From Fidelibacterota bacterium UBA7303 (GTDB taxonomy: Bacteria; Fidelibacterota; Marinisomatia; Marinisomatales; UBA1611), in NCBI GenBank assembly GCA_002471805.1, contig DKQR01000101.1, positions 1-9,528 of the forward strand: 9,528 bases of DNA. Reading direction: 5' to 3'. The notes under the pieces were generated by a model that did no database searches, was not told the origin of the DNA, and was given only the letters and a program-made list of their open reading frames with translations. Shown in pieces: positions 1 through 7,226 of this stretch. Every line of letters begins with the position of its first letter. Position 1 is the first letter of the stretch. The translations under genes were made by a program, and so were the position numbers.

Positions 1-543
1 AAAAAACTTGTTCCAGGGCAGATCTTGTATTTTAACGGGGTTTCGTTTGGCTACGAAACCAGCAGGGAAAACACATAAGGGCTGGTCTGATATTAATACT
101 TCTTTTAAGGCCAAGGCATTGGCTCGGCTGAATTTCCCGAAGGTGACCACACTCACTCGCAGTGGATGGAAACCGGCGACTACGTCCAATATTTCATTGG
201 ATAGGATCTTCAAAGAAGTATAACAGGACCCCAGCGCGGACAGCAGAGCCAAACTGTCCAGTCCTCCTAAGGGATGGTTGGCAACAAAAATATTCTTGCC
301 ATCTGCGGGAATGTATTTCTGGCCCTTTATTTTTACTGTTACCTGGAATTGTTTAAGAGCCCAGTTGACCAGTTCAATTCCTTCCAGGTCACGACTTTTA
401 TGTATCAAGTGATTTAGACGATTTTCATATATGATGTGTCTAATGAGCCTCAGGAACGACCGGGGCAGTTTATGATAGATGTCAGGGAGGCGGGTTTTTA
501 ACTGCTTCTCTACATCAATTATTCTGGGAGTTGATTCTGTCAC
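1..543 (-). CDS. GlsA/OlsF-like lysophospholipid O-acyltransferase family protein (3' end cut by window)
   Basis: Reading leftwards from a GTG at 543-541 gives 181 residues with no stop up to the window edge, so the C-terminus (perhaps a third of the protein) is missing. The sequence carries NHPLGGLD at residues 89-96 and FPAGFVAKR at 159-167, the two hallmark blocks of PlsC-type acyltransferases as they appear in Bacteroidota 'hemolysin-like' acyltransferases and in the O-acyltransferases of glycine- and ornithine-lipid synthesis (GlsA, OlsF). The expected role is acyl transfer to a lyso-lipid at the cytoplasmic membrane; the actual acceptor cannot be read from sequence. A stop codon lies in frame nine codons upstream of the GTG (TAG then AAA TAT...), and the family-like IIDVEK block begins about residue 8, so GTG is the best start although no Shine-Dalgarno is visible. 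It follows the cyclase gene by 45 bp on the same strand. Family is well supported, substrate is not. Confidence 0.8.
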   Translation of the reverse strand, partial: MTESTPRIIDVEKQLKTRLPDIYHKLPRSFLRLIRHIIYENRLNHLIHKSRDLEGIELVNWALKQFQVTVKIKGQKYIPADGKNIFVANHPLGGLDSLALLSALGSCYTSLKILSNEILDVVAGFHPLRVSVVTFGKFSRANALALKEVLISDQPLCVFPAGFVAKRNPVKIQDLPWNKFF

Positions 544-588
544 TATTTGAAAATATTTCTAAAGCCATACCACAGTGGACCAAAGACA

Positions 589-3042
589 TCACAATGAGTC
601 TATTTTTTTAAGTTTTGTTTTTTTTATCAGCCTAATGAATTCAGAATCTTCCCGGATGGGATCAAAAATGGGGTTGGTTAGCAACTTTAAGTCTTTTACC
701 AGTTTATATTCGTTGATGAATTCAAGTGATTCTACGGCATATTCTGCTTCATCTAAACTGGTGAAAATAAAAGCCAATGCATAATTCTTGTAATTCTGGG
801 AATGCTCGGAATCCAGCATCTTGATAAAACCGGTAACCTTTGTTTCATCGTCGCTATACCCGGCATCCATTCCTAAAATTGCGAATTTGATCTCATTTGG
901 AATATCACCATACATATCGTATAAAATTTCTTCCACAAATTCATTTATTTTTTCTTCGTTCTTCAAAGCATGGATACAATAATAAATATTCACCAATTGC
1001 ATCGGGTCTTGTATCTCCTCAATCAGTTCCAGGGATTTGAAATACAAATCAAGTGCTTTTCCATAATCTTTGTTTAGATAAAAATTGATATCACCATCCA
1101 ACTGATAGATCTCGCAGAGCCCTAAAGAGTCTATCTTGGTGTTGAGGGCTATATAGTTGGGAAAATAAATGGAATAAAATTTATTATAGTACTTTATAGC
1201 CTGTTGTCTGCTGCCCATGTTCAAATAATATCGGCTCAGGCCAACCAGAGCGCCATAACCGACACTGTCCGCTTCGTAAGTACGCAGCAAGAGCCCCTCG
1301 GCCTTATCCCACATAAGTTGTCGTTCCAAAAGGTCAATATAAAACAGATTCTCAAAACCATAAATGAAATCAGGCTCGATCTCGAAGGCCTTAGTATAGT
1401 ATTCATAGGCGGCAACATAATCCTTGTTCACTGTATAGTGAAAACGGCCTATTCTGGCATTAATCGTTGCAGAGAGAGGATCCAAATCCCCGGCTTTTTC
1501 TAATTTTTCAAAGGCAGCATCGGTTCGGCCCTGTTTCCACAATAGCGTTCCATACCAGAGATAAGAGATTGAATAATTAGGATTATACCGGATTGCTTTC
1601 TGGTAATAATCATCTGCCTGTTCAGGATCTTTGCGGTACTGCTCAGCTACCTTAGCCAGCACAGTATAGGCCTCCCCGTATTCTGGTGCCAGTTCTAAAG
1701 CCCTGCGGGCATTAGTCTCTGCGCGGGGGAAAAAATCATCGTCGTCACTGCCCTTGTTAATATGCTCGGCTATGTTATTCATTTCAATATAGGATTCAGC
1801 CAGCCCAATATATGGCTGGGCATATCCCGGATCATCCTTTAGCGCCAGGTTAAAATAGTCAATAGCCTTAATAAGATCCTGCTTCCCTTTCTTGTTCCAG
1901 AGATTGCGACCCAGTAAATAATTATTTAACGCTGAAGAATTAGCGGTGGTTACCGTACTTATATTTCCTTTGATCTCACCAAATTGTACTTTTAGTTGCT
2001 CTGCTATGGCAGAAGCTATTTCGTCTTGGATAGTAAAAATATTTTCTAGATTCCTTTCATAGGATCCTGACCACATGCTTTTATCATCGTATGCCCGAAT
2101 CAGGCTGGTATTGATACGCACGTTGTTTTGCCACTTGCGAACACTGCCTTCCACGATGTAGTTAACACTCAGCAAGTCTGCGATCTGACGCGCCTCCATC
2201 TCTATCATTTTATCTTTAAAGGAAAATGCAGATGTTCTGGAAATGATACGAAAGGCTTCAACTTTTGAAAGGCGGTTCAATATTTCTTCCGTGATGCCGT
2301 CACTGAAATATTCATCTTTCGTATCCCCGCTCATATTCATAAAAGGCAACACAGCAATGGATTTGTCATCCTTCAGGACCGTTTTTACTTCTGCACCCCC
2401 TTTCCCTCTGAAATAAAATGTGTATCCGAAATAACTTAGCAACAAAACTATACCCGCTATATAGGTTACGGGTCTTATTAACGGGTTTTTCTTTTCGTAT
2501 TTTGCGTCAAAATCTTTTTTGGACGGCTGAGGTAAGCCATGGGACACCACACTGTAAATGCGGACAATTTTTTTAACACCCTTTAATTGGGGTTCTACAA
2601 GGAAACGAGCCTCGAATTCTGGGTGGCTGGACATGTCCCTGGTTACTTTTTCGGAAACAGCAATGCCTCCAACAGCCGAAAAAGGAACCATCCGGCTGGT
2701 AATATTTACGTCATCGCCAATAATGTCATCATTTTTAAGAATCACGATATCGCCCTGATGGATAGCAATTCTAAGATCAAGCTGTTTAACATCCTGGACT
2801 TGTTTCTGGATCTCCACAGCACATTCCAGGGCATCGATGGTACTGTGAAAACTGAGTAGGACGCCGTCACCCAGTTCCTTGAGCCAGTTTCCGCCAAACT
2901 CTTCTACCAGCGGTTTGATTAGAGTGCGTTGCTGGTCTAAAAGCTCTACAGCCCGGCGTTCACTGCCTGCTGTAATGCGTGTGAAATCGGCAATGTCCGT
3001 GAACATAATCGCACGAAGTTCTCGGTGTTCTCGCGGGGACAT
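589..3042 (-). CDS. membrane-anchored class III adenylate cyclase with TolB-like and TPR domains
   Basis: An 817-residue three-part protein. Residues 1-165 are a class III nucleotide cyclase domain. The metal-binding aspartates D16 (FTDI) and D59 (LGDG), the adenine-selecting pair K55/D106 and the transition-state residues N113 and R117 are all present, so an active adenylate cyclase making cAMP from ATP is predicted. Class III cyclases act as dimers, so this chain would need to pair. Residues 191-211 form one transmembrane helix, leaving the cyclase domain in the cytoplasm. Residues 225-350 (SIAVLPF, GSVRKW, IFTIQDEIA) match the TolB-like domain found in such fusions. From about 373 to past 640 there are TPR-like helical repeats, which in these proteins are thought to bind partners, presumably in the periplasm. 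The C-terminal NPIFDPIREDSEF is the usual ending of this architecture, so the gene looks complete. The start is the ATG before SPREHRELRAIMFTDI, matching family starts; no Shine-Dalgarno is evident. The upstream zinc-knuckle gene ends 41 bp before it. The signal sensed is unknown. Confidence 0.9.
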   Translation of the reverse strand: MSPREHRELRAIMFTDIADFTRITAGSERRAVELLDQQRTLIKPLVEEFGGNWLKELGDGVLLSFHSTIDALECAVEIQKQVQDVKQLDLRIAIHQGDIVILKNDDIIGDDVNITSRMVPFSAVGGIAVSEKVTRDMSSHPEFEARFLVEPQLKGVKKIVRIYSVVSHGLPQPSKKDFDAKYEKKNPLIRPVTYIAGIVLLLSYFGYTFYFRGKGGAEVKTVLKDDKSIAVLPFMNMSGDTKDEYFSDGITEEILNRLSKVEAFRIISRTSAFSFKDKMIEMEARQIADLLSVNYIVEGSVRKWQNNVRINTSLIRAYDDKSMWSGSYERNLENIFTIQDEIASAIAEQLKVQFGEIKGNISTVTTANSSALNNYLLGRNLWNKKGKQDLIKAIDYFNLALKDDPGYAQPYIGLAESYIEMNNIAEHINKGSDDDDFFPRAETNARRALELAPEYGEAYTVLAKVAEQYRKDPEQADDYYQKAIRYNPNYSISYLWYGTLLWKQGRTDAAFEKLEKAGDLDPLSATINARIGRFHYTVNKDYVAAYEYYTKAFEIEPDFIYGFENLFYIDLLERQLMWDKAEGLLLRTYEADSVGYGALVGLSRYYLNMGSRQQAIKYYNKFYSIYFPNYIALNTKIDSLGLCEIYQLDGDINFYLNKDYGKALDLYFKSLELIEEIQDPMQLVNIYYCIHALKNEEKINEFVEEILYDMYGDIPNEIKFAILGMDAGYSDDETKVTGFIKMLDSEHSQNYKNYALAFIFTSLDEAEYAVESLEFINEYKLVKDLKLLTNPIFDPIREDSEFIRLIKKTKLKKIDSL

Positions 3043-3083
3043 AAATCTAGGAATTTATTCTAATAAAAATAGTAAAGAATAAA

Positions 3084-3548
3084 TCAATACATAATGTCAC
3101 AAATGGTACACATCGGTTTTTCTTCCGAACTTTCATGTTTTTTGCCGCACTTATGACAGGTGGTGCCCACCAGTTTATTTTTTTCTTTTTTTGGTTCACA
3201 TATTCTGCACACAGGCAGGTTTTTATCAAATTCTACTTTTCCTTCACAGTAAATGCAGAAAGCCTGTTCCAAAACCACTTTTTCATTATGAGTATAATTC
3301 ATGCAGTCCACTGAAATCGCCTTTCCATTATCTTCGAAAATGCTTTTTACATCGTCGCAGTTGACCAGGTAATTCTTGTACCGTCCAAACCGCCCGGGTT
3401 TCTTAAAATGCACTCCCAGCTTACTGGTACCAATGTAAGTGACTCCCACGAACTTTTTTTCACTCTTCCCGCCTTCCTCATAAAGGATAACCACATCAGG
3501 GTAGAGGAACGAACACAAAAACAATAATAAATACAATTTATGACTCAT
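3084..3548 (-). CDS. small probably exported protein with two tandem CxxC-x12-CxxC zinc knuckles
   Basis: I do not recognise the family. The chosen ATG at 3548 has GGAG nine bases upstream and gives 154 residues; in-frame ATGs at 3563 and 3608 would add 5 or 20 residues but lack a good ribosome site. Residues 5-16 are strongly hydrophobic after a lysine, resembling a short signal peptide or anchor, followed by a beta-rich segment (about 18-80). The C-terminal half holds C98-x2-C101-x12-C114-x2-C117 and C131-x2-C134-x12-C147-x2-C150. The two modules have the same length and both have proline two residues before the third cysteine, which points to internal duplication. Each could bind one zinc ion. 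C12, C64 and C82 are extra cysteines. It lies 41 bp before the cyclase gene on the same strand and is likely first in that operon; a role linked to the cyclase is only a guess from position. If not exported, it could be an ordinary membrane-tethered zinc ribbon protein. Confidence 0.75.
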   Translation of the reverse strand: MSHKLYLLLFLCSFLYPDVVILYEEGGKSEKKFVGVTYIGTSKLGVHFKKPGRFGRYKNYLVNCDDVKSIFEDNGKAISVDCMNYTHNEKVVLEQAFCIYCEGKVEFDKNLPVCRICEPKKEKNKLVGTTCHKCGKKHESSEEKPMCTICDIMY

Positions 3549-3557
3549 AATTATTTT

Positions 3558-3561
3558 CTCC
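3558..3561 (-). promoter_or_regulatory. ribosome binding site deciding the start of the zinc-knuckle gene
   Basis: GGAG on the minus strand stands nine bases before the ATG at 3548-3546. Neither of the two upstream in-frame ATGs has such a site, so this supports the shorter 154-residue product, which also places the hydrophobic segment right at the N-terminus. Confidence 0.6.
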
Positions 3562-3593
3562 ATATGAGATAGATAAAGAGATATTAATATTGT

Positions 3594-3609
3594 TGAGAAC
3601 TTGTTCACA
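3594..3609. promoter_or_regulatory. CRP-like palindromic operator candidate
   Basis: TGAGA-ACTTGT-TCACA matches nine of the ten conserved bases of the CRP consensus TGTGA-N6-TCACA and is a 16-bp imperfect palindrome (6 of 8 pairs complementary). It lies 46 bp before the zinc-knuckle start and 139 bp before the HD-hydrolase start, in the spacer between divergent units. On the minus strand it falls downstream of the possible -10 element, which would suit repression or regulation of a different start site. No CRP gene is in the window, so the regulator is inference. Confidence 0.35.
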
Positions 3610-3630
3610 GTTATCTTTCATCTTGTTACT

Positions 3631-3636
3631 ATTATA
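3631..3636 (-). promoter_or_regulatory. candidate -10 element of the cyclase operon
   Basis: The minus strand reads TATAAT, a perfect sigma-70-type -10 hexamer, about 83 bp before the zinc-knuckle start. No recognisable TTGACA lies at the right distance upstream, so it is only a candidate in AT-rich DNA. Confidence 0.3.
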
Positions 3637-3650
3637 AATTCTGTTTCACT

Positions 3651-3703
3651 TTAGTATTAGAGGCAACTTCATAAAAAAGAACCAATTAGTATATTTTTAG
3701 TAT
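3651..3703 (+). repeat. three copies of TTAGTAT in the divergent spacer
   Basis: TTAGTAT occurs at 3651-3657, 3686-3692 and 3697-3703, all in the same orientation; the last two are 11 bp apart, about one helical turn. The third overlaps a TATAGT (3701-3706) that could serve as a -10 element for the HD-hydrolase gene. Copies this short can arise by chance in AT-rich DNA, but they are confined here to a 53-bp piece of the promoter region. Confidence 0.35.
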
Positions 3704-3748
3704 AGTAGTCATCGTTGAAATATTGAACAGGAAGCGTTACCTTTTGTT

Positions 3749-4318
3749 ATGGCTGATCATCCGAATCGCGAGGAGGCACTGGCACTGCTTAATCAATATA
3801 CACAAAGTGATTCTCTGCGCCGCCATGGCTTGGGGGTAGAGCAAGCCATGCGCAAGATGGCTGAAAAATACGGTGGTGATGTGGATGAATGGGGCGTTAC
3901 AGGACTGCTACACGATTTTGATTATGAAATGTACCCTACTATGGAAGAGCATCCATACAAAGGCAATAAAATATTGAAAGAGCAGGGCTACCCTGAATCT
4001 GTATGTAGGGCCATTATGGGCCATGCCACCTATAGTGGCGTGCCTCGCGACACGGATATGGCCAAAGCACTGTTTGCCGTGGATGAACTTACAGGATTCA
4101 TTTTTGCTGTAACCTATGTCCGCCCATCCCGATCTATCCAGGAAGTAACTCCCCGGTCCGTGAAAAAAAAACTGAAACAGAAATCTTTTGCCGCCAGTGT
4201 CAACCGAGATGATATTTTTCAAAGTATAGAAGAACTGGGCGTGGACCTCACGGAGCATATTCAATTTGTTATTGATGCATTGGTTGAAAAAGCCCATGAA
4301 CTTGGTTTGGCTGGTTAA
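3749..4318 (+). CDS. HD-superfamily metal-dependent hydrolase
   Basis: A 189-residue protein with the full HD-domain ligand set: H26 (RRHGLG), the H55-D56 doublet in LLHDFDYE, H68, H92 (GHATYSG) and D112 (VDELTGF). It resembles the stand-alone 'HDIG domain' predicted hydrolases of COG2316. HD proteins of this type hydrolyse phosphomonoesters or phosphodiesters, often nucleotides, with bound divalent metal; the substrate here is unknown. No signal peptide or membrane segment is visible, so it is probably cytoplasmic. The ATG at 3749 is the only good start: the HD fold begins soon after it, and AGGAAG stands 14 bases upstream, somewhat far for a ribosome site. It is divergent from the cyclase operon and first of the plus-strand run, 79 bp before the pirin gene. 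Nearness to an adenylate cyclase makes nucleotide turnover a tempting idea, but cAMP hydrolysis by this family is not shown. Confidence 0.85.
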   Translation: MADHPNREEALALLNQYTQSDSLRRHGLGVEQAMRKMAEKYGGDVDEWGVTGLLHDFDYEMYPTMEEHPYKGNKILKEQGYPESVCRAIMGHATYSGVPRDTDMAKALFAVDELTGFIFAVTYVRPSRSIQEVTPRSVKKKLKQKSFAASVNRDDIFQSIEELGVDLTEHIQFVIDALVEKAHELGLAG

Positions 4319-4397
4319 AGTTAATCTAGAAAAGATCACTGCGAAATGGTCGATAAGAACCTTCTATAAAAATATATACAGCTGAAAAATTTTAATT

Positions 4398-5228
4398 GTG
4401 TCTTTTCGTACCATTGAAATGGTGGTTCCTGGAATTCTTACATCTGATGGTGCCGGAGTTAATCTGAGACGGATCATTGGCAGCCCTCAGCTTAATATGC
4501 TGGATCCGTTTCTCCTCTTGGACGAATTCGGCAGCAACAATCCCGAAGATTATATTGCCGGTTTTCCTCCCCATCCTCACAGAGGTTTTGAAACAATCAC
4601 TTATATGCTAAATGGAAAGTTCCACCATCAGGATTCCACTGGTAATGAAGGGCATCTGACTGATGGATCGGTGCAGTGGATGACTGCCGGGCGTGGAGTA
4701 ATCCATAGCGAAATGCCGGAGCAAACAGAGGGCTTGGTGCGAGGTTTCCAGTTATGGCTGAATCTGCCAAAAGATAAAAAGATGATCCCGCCAGCTTACA
4801 AAGATATTCCGGCAGAAAATATTCCCAGGGTAGATTTTCCCGGTGGGACAGCCAAAGTGATTGCTGGGGAGTTTATGGGCGCTACAGGACCGGGTCAGCC
4901 TCACACAGGAATGTTTTACTATGATATTGAACTGCAATCGGAAAAAGAATTATCCATCCCTGTTATTGATGGCTGGAACGCTTTTCTTTATGTGTATGAG
5001 GGCACTATCTTGATAGATCAAACAGTGAAAAAAGATCAACTGGCAGTTTTAGGTAAAGCTGGGGATTGTCAGATTAAAGCCGCAGATCAAGGGGCGCAGT
5101 TCATAGTAGCGGCAGGAAAACCATTAAATGAGCCAGTGTCCCGGGGCGGGCCTTTTGTAATGAATACCCGCAGTGAAATTATACAGGCTTTCACCGATTA
5201 TCAGACCGGGGTATTAGATAAAGTATAA
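4398..5228 (+). CDS. pirin family bicupin protein
   Basis: A 276-residue protein of normal pirin length. The N-terminal cupin keeps all four metal ligands of human pirin and E. coli YhhW: H59 and H61 in FPPHPHRGFET, then H103 and E105 in GVIHSEMP. Other family marks are GVNLRR (20-25), DPFLLLDEF (36-44) and DGSVQWMTAGRG (89-100). The C-terminal cupin (about 180-250) lacks such ligands, as usual. Pirins bind iron or another metal; some oxidise quercetin-like flavonoids, others act as redox sensors or protein partners, so no substrate can be assigned. It should be cytoplasmic. The start is the GTG at 4398, because the family begins with a short segment like SFRTIEMVV; an in-frame TGA lies at 4383-4385. 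The ATG at 4419 would clip seven residues. Neither start has a clear Shine-Dalgarno. Confidence 0.92.
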   Translation: MSFRTIEMVVPGILTSDGAGVNLRRIIGSPQLNMLDPFLLLDEFGSNNPEDYIAGFPPHPHRGFETITYMLNGKFHHQDSTGNEGHLTDGSVQWMTAGRGVIHSEMPEQTEGLVRGFQLWLNLPKDKKMIPPAYKDIPAENIPRVDFPGGTAKVIAGEFMGATGPGQPHTGMFYYDIELQSEKELSIPVIDGWNAFLYVYEGTILIDQTVKKDQLAVLGKAGDCQIKAADQGAQFIVAAGKPLNEPVSRGGPFVMNTRSEIIQAFTDYQTGVLDKV

Positions 5229-5276
5229 ATATAATATAAACCATATGAACTCTTTTGTTAAATAAGAAAGTTTATT

Positions 5277-6653
5277 GTGATAAAGATGAAACAGTTTATT
5301 GTAGCCGTAACCACTTTTACCATGTTTTATGAACTTTCCGCCCGGGAAAATACGTTGACTAATAACAACAAAATATTTGACTCTGAACTACACTACTCTC
5401 TATATGTGCCAGATGGGACCGAACGTATCATTTCCCGTACTGTTTATTTAGATCAATTGCATGGTTTCTGGCTGGCACAATGCATTGCTAACTGGACAGG
5501 ACTGATTACAGAAATGGATAAAATTGAGGCGCCCTTTTATACTGATGAAAATTGGGGCGATCCTGATCAGAAAAACATCTGGGGGAATTTTGTTCACCAT
5601 GCCAATATTATAGATTATTTCTTTGTTTATAATGATAAACCCTGGGGTGCAGATGATGATACAGATATTGAATATATGTATCAGCACCTCCTTGATATAA
5701 ATAATACCAGTATGTTGAATGGCGAACAAATAAAGAATGGCTGGTTGCATCACATCTATTCTAATGAGGATGCACCCGGGGGCGAGAATTTCTTATGGGT
5801 ATCAAACGAGACTGCCTATTACCTGATGCGGGGCGGGCTATTGCCCCCGACCACAAGTGAACCGGAACATAATTCCAATTATGAAATGATCGATGCTCAG
5901 TTAACCACAGAAATATTTGGTCTCTTTGCTCCAACCCGGCCTGATATTGCCTTGCGCATGGCCCACCTGCCGATCCGAACTACGGCCAAGAATAACGCAG
6001 AATGGATATCGGAATTTTATGTAATAATGTATTCCTTGGCAGCCGATATTGATATTGAATTGAGCATGAAAGAAAAGGTGTTCTGGCTGGCCCAGAACGC
6101 TCGTAAACGCCTGCCTGATGATTCGTACGCTGCTGGAATGTATGATTTTATCAAATTGGCATATACGGCCAACCCAAACAAAGATGACTGGGAGATAACA
6201 AGAGATGCTGTTTATGAACAGTATCAAGTCGCCGGGAAAGACGGCTATAATTATAACAAGTCTTTTGATGCGGGCATCAACTTCGCCGCCAGTCTGGTAA
6301 GCCTTTTTTATGGAGAGGGTGACCTGCTTAGAACCATACGGATCGGGTCGCTGGCCGGCTGGGATGCGGATAATCCCACGGCTACCTGGGGCGGGTTATT
6401 GGGTTTTATGCTGGGTCGGAAGAGAGTAGAGCAGGCTTTTGAAAGATACAACCTTTCCGACACTTATTGGATCAGCAGGACCAGGAGGAATTTTCCGGAT
6501 CGTACGCCTGATGCGGCGGGTGAAGATACTTTTCCGATGATGGCTATGCGGGGTGTCTATATTATTGACCGTGTCATTATGGAAGAGATGGGTGGTGGTG
6601 TTGATTTGGAAAAGAATGTTTGGTATATACCAGATATTAATATAAAAAAATAA
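5277..6653 (+). CDS. exported ADP-ribosylglycohydrolase family protein
   Basis: A 458-residue protein. After a positively charged N-terminus (two lysines), residues 7-22 form a hydrophobic segment ending in LSA, a plausible signal peptide, so the enzyme probably works in the periplasm or outside. The ADP-ribosylglycohydrolase fold is shown by GADDDTDIEY (124-133), the metal-binding DDT block, and by GWDADNPTATWGGLLG (from 361), in which D363 and D365 would be the second set of metal ligands. Classical members remove ADP-ribose from protein side chains or hydrolyse ADP-ribosyl compounds with Mg2+. Exported relatives of this length occur in Bacteroidota and Planctomycetota with unknown substrates. 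The usual first motif GDALG is replaced by ANWTG (71-75), so activity may differ. The start could be GTG 5277 (six bases after a weak AGAAAG) or ATG 5286, which would remove three residues. It lies between pirin and VOC genes; neither explains its substrate. Confidence 0.87.
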   Translation: MIKMKQFIVAVTTFTMFYELSARENTLTNNNKIFDSELHYSLYVPDGTERIISRTVYLDQLHGFWLAQCIANWTGLITEMDKIEAPFYTDENWGDPDQKNIWGNFVHHANIIDYFFVYNDKPWGADDDTDIEYMYQHLLDINNTSMLNGEQIKNGWLHHIYSNEDAPGGENFLWVSNETAYYLMRGGLLPPTTSEPEHNSNYEMIDAQLTTEIFGLFAPTRPDIALRMAHLPIRTTAKNNAEWISEFYVIMYSLAADIDIELSMKEKVFWLAQNARKRLPDDSYAAGMYDFIKLAYTANPNKDDWEITRDAVYEQYQVAGKDGYNYNKSFDAGINFAASLVSLFYGEGDLLRTIRIGSLAGWDADNPTATWGGLLGFMLGRKRVEQAFERYNLSDTYWISRTRRNFPDRTPDAAGEDTFPMMAMRGVYIIDRVIMEEMGGGVDLEKNVWYIPDINIKK

Positions 6654-6722
6654 TTTGACAAATTTTATTACACATACGGCTTTCTTGATCGAAATATATA
6701 CTAATATTTTTTATAAAAAACT

Positions 6723-6726
6723 GGAG
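6723..6726 (+). promoter_or_regulatory. ribosome binding site of the VOC gene
   Basis: GGAG ends five bases before the ATG at 6732, one of the few clear Shine-Dalgarno sequences in the window, and fixes that start. Confidence 0.6.
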
Positions 6727-6731
6727 ATCAA

Positions 6732-7142
6732 ATGTTGGTAAGTAATTTAGATCATCTGAATCTAAGCGTACGAAATTTTGAAGAAACTGTGCATTGGTAT
6801 AATAAAATATTTGCTTTTAACCTGGTGGAGCAAGGTGTTCAGGATGGTATGCCATGGGGCGTGATTCGATGTAATGATGCCATGCTATGCATCTATGAAG
6901 CACAAGACTTGTTTTTGCCGAGCAAATTGGAAATGAAAAAGAAAGGTCTTCATTACCTTGCACATTTTGGATTGCGAATCACAGATAAAGAATCGTGGGA
7001 GAATATCATAACCACGGAAGGCCTGCCCCTGCTGTATGACGGCGTGATACAATGGCCGCATTCGCTGGCATGGTATATAATTGATCCAACAGGCTGGGAA
7101 ATTGAAGTTGTGTATTGGGAAAATGACACTATAAGTTTTTGA
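6732..7142 (+). CDS. VOC (glyoxalase/bleomycin resistance/dioxygenase fold) family protein
   Basis: A 136-residue single-module VOC protein. The order of elements fits two beta-alpha-beta-beta-beta repeats: DHLNLSV with H8, CIYEAQD with E56, AHFGLRI with H78, and DPTGWEIEVVYW with E125. These four residues sit where metal ligands lie in the superfamily, so a metal-dependent enzyme is likely. The fold serves glyoxalases, extradiol dioxygenases, epimerases and fosfomycin- or bleomycin-resistance proteins, and nothing here picks one. No signal peptide is seen, so it is presumably cytoplasmic. A good GGAG lies five bases before the ATG. It starts 78 bp after the ADP-ribosylglycohydrolase gene, with an AT-rich gap that may hold its own promoter. 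Confidence 0.85.
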   Translation: MLVSNLDHLNLSVRNFEETVHWYNKIFAFNLVEQGVQDGMPWGVIRCNDAMLCIYEAQDLFLPSKLEMKKKGLHYLAHFGLRITDKESWENIITTEGLPLLYDGVIQWPHSLAWYIIDPTGWEIEVVYWENDTISF

Positions 7143-7212
7143 TGGTTCAGAATTAGGTGAATTTGAAAAATTGGTTAGTTAATTATGTACGAGAAAAAAC
7201 CAGCTCTATTCT

Positions 7213-7218
7213 GAGGAG
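7213..7218 (+). promoter_or_regulatory. strong ribosome binding site facing a non-canonical start
   Basis: GAGGAG, the best Shine-Dalgarno in the window, is followed after eight bases by ATC (7227-7229) in the reading frame of the paraoxonase homologue. No ATG, GTG or TTG lies at a usable distance in that frame; the first canonical codon is TTG at 7269, 50 bases away. Confidence 0.55.
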
Positions 7219-7226
7219 AAAAACCT

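Noticed and set aside
8..356. Plus-strand open frames opposite the left-edge acyltransferase
   Set aside because: They are antisense to a recognisable acyltransferase with conserved motifs and show no family features.
544..588. Frameshifted upstream start (ATG TCT TTG...) for the acyltransferase
   Set aside because: It lies in another frame and ends at a stop within 25 codons; the family-like sequence begins right after the GTG at 543, so no frameshift is needed.
3908..4339. 143-codon minus-strand frame opposite the HD hydrolase
   Set aside because: It lies wholly over a gene with complete HD ligands; its translation has no recognisable motif or ribosome site.
6655..6702. Perfect TTGACA (6655-6660) with downstream TATACT (6697-6702) as a VOC promoter
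   Set aside because: The spacing of 36 bp is far from the usual 16-18, and no hexamer at the right distance resembles a -10 element.
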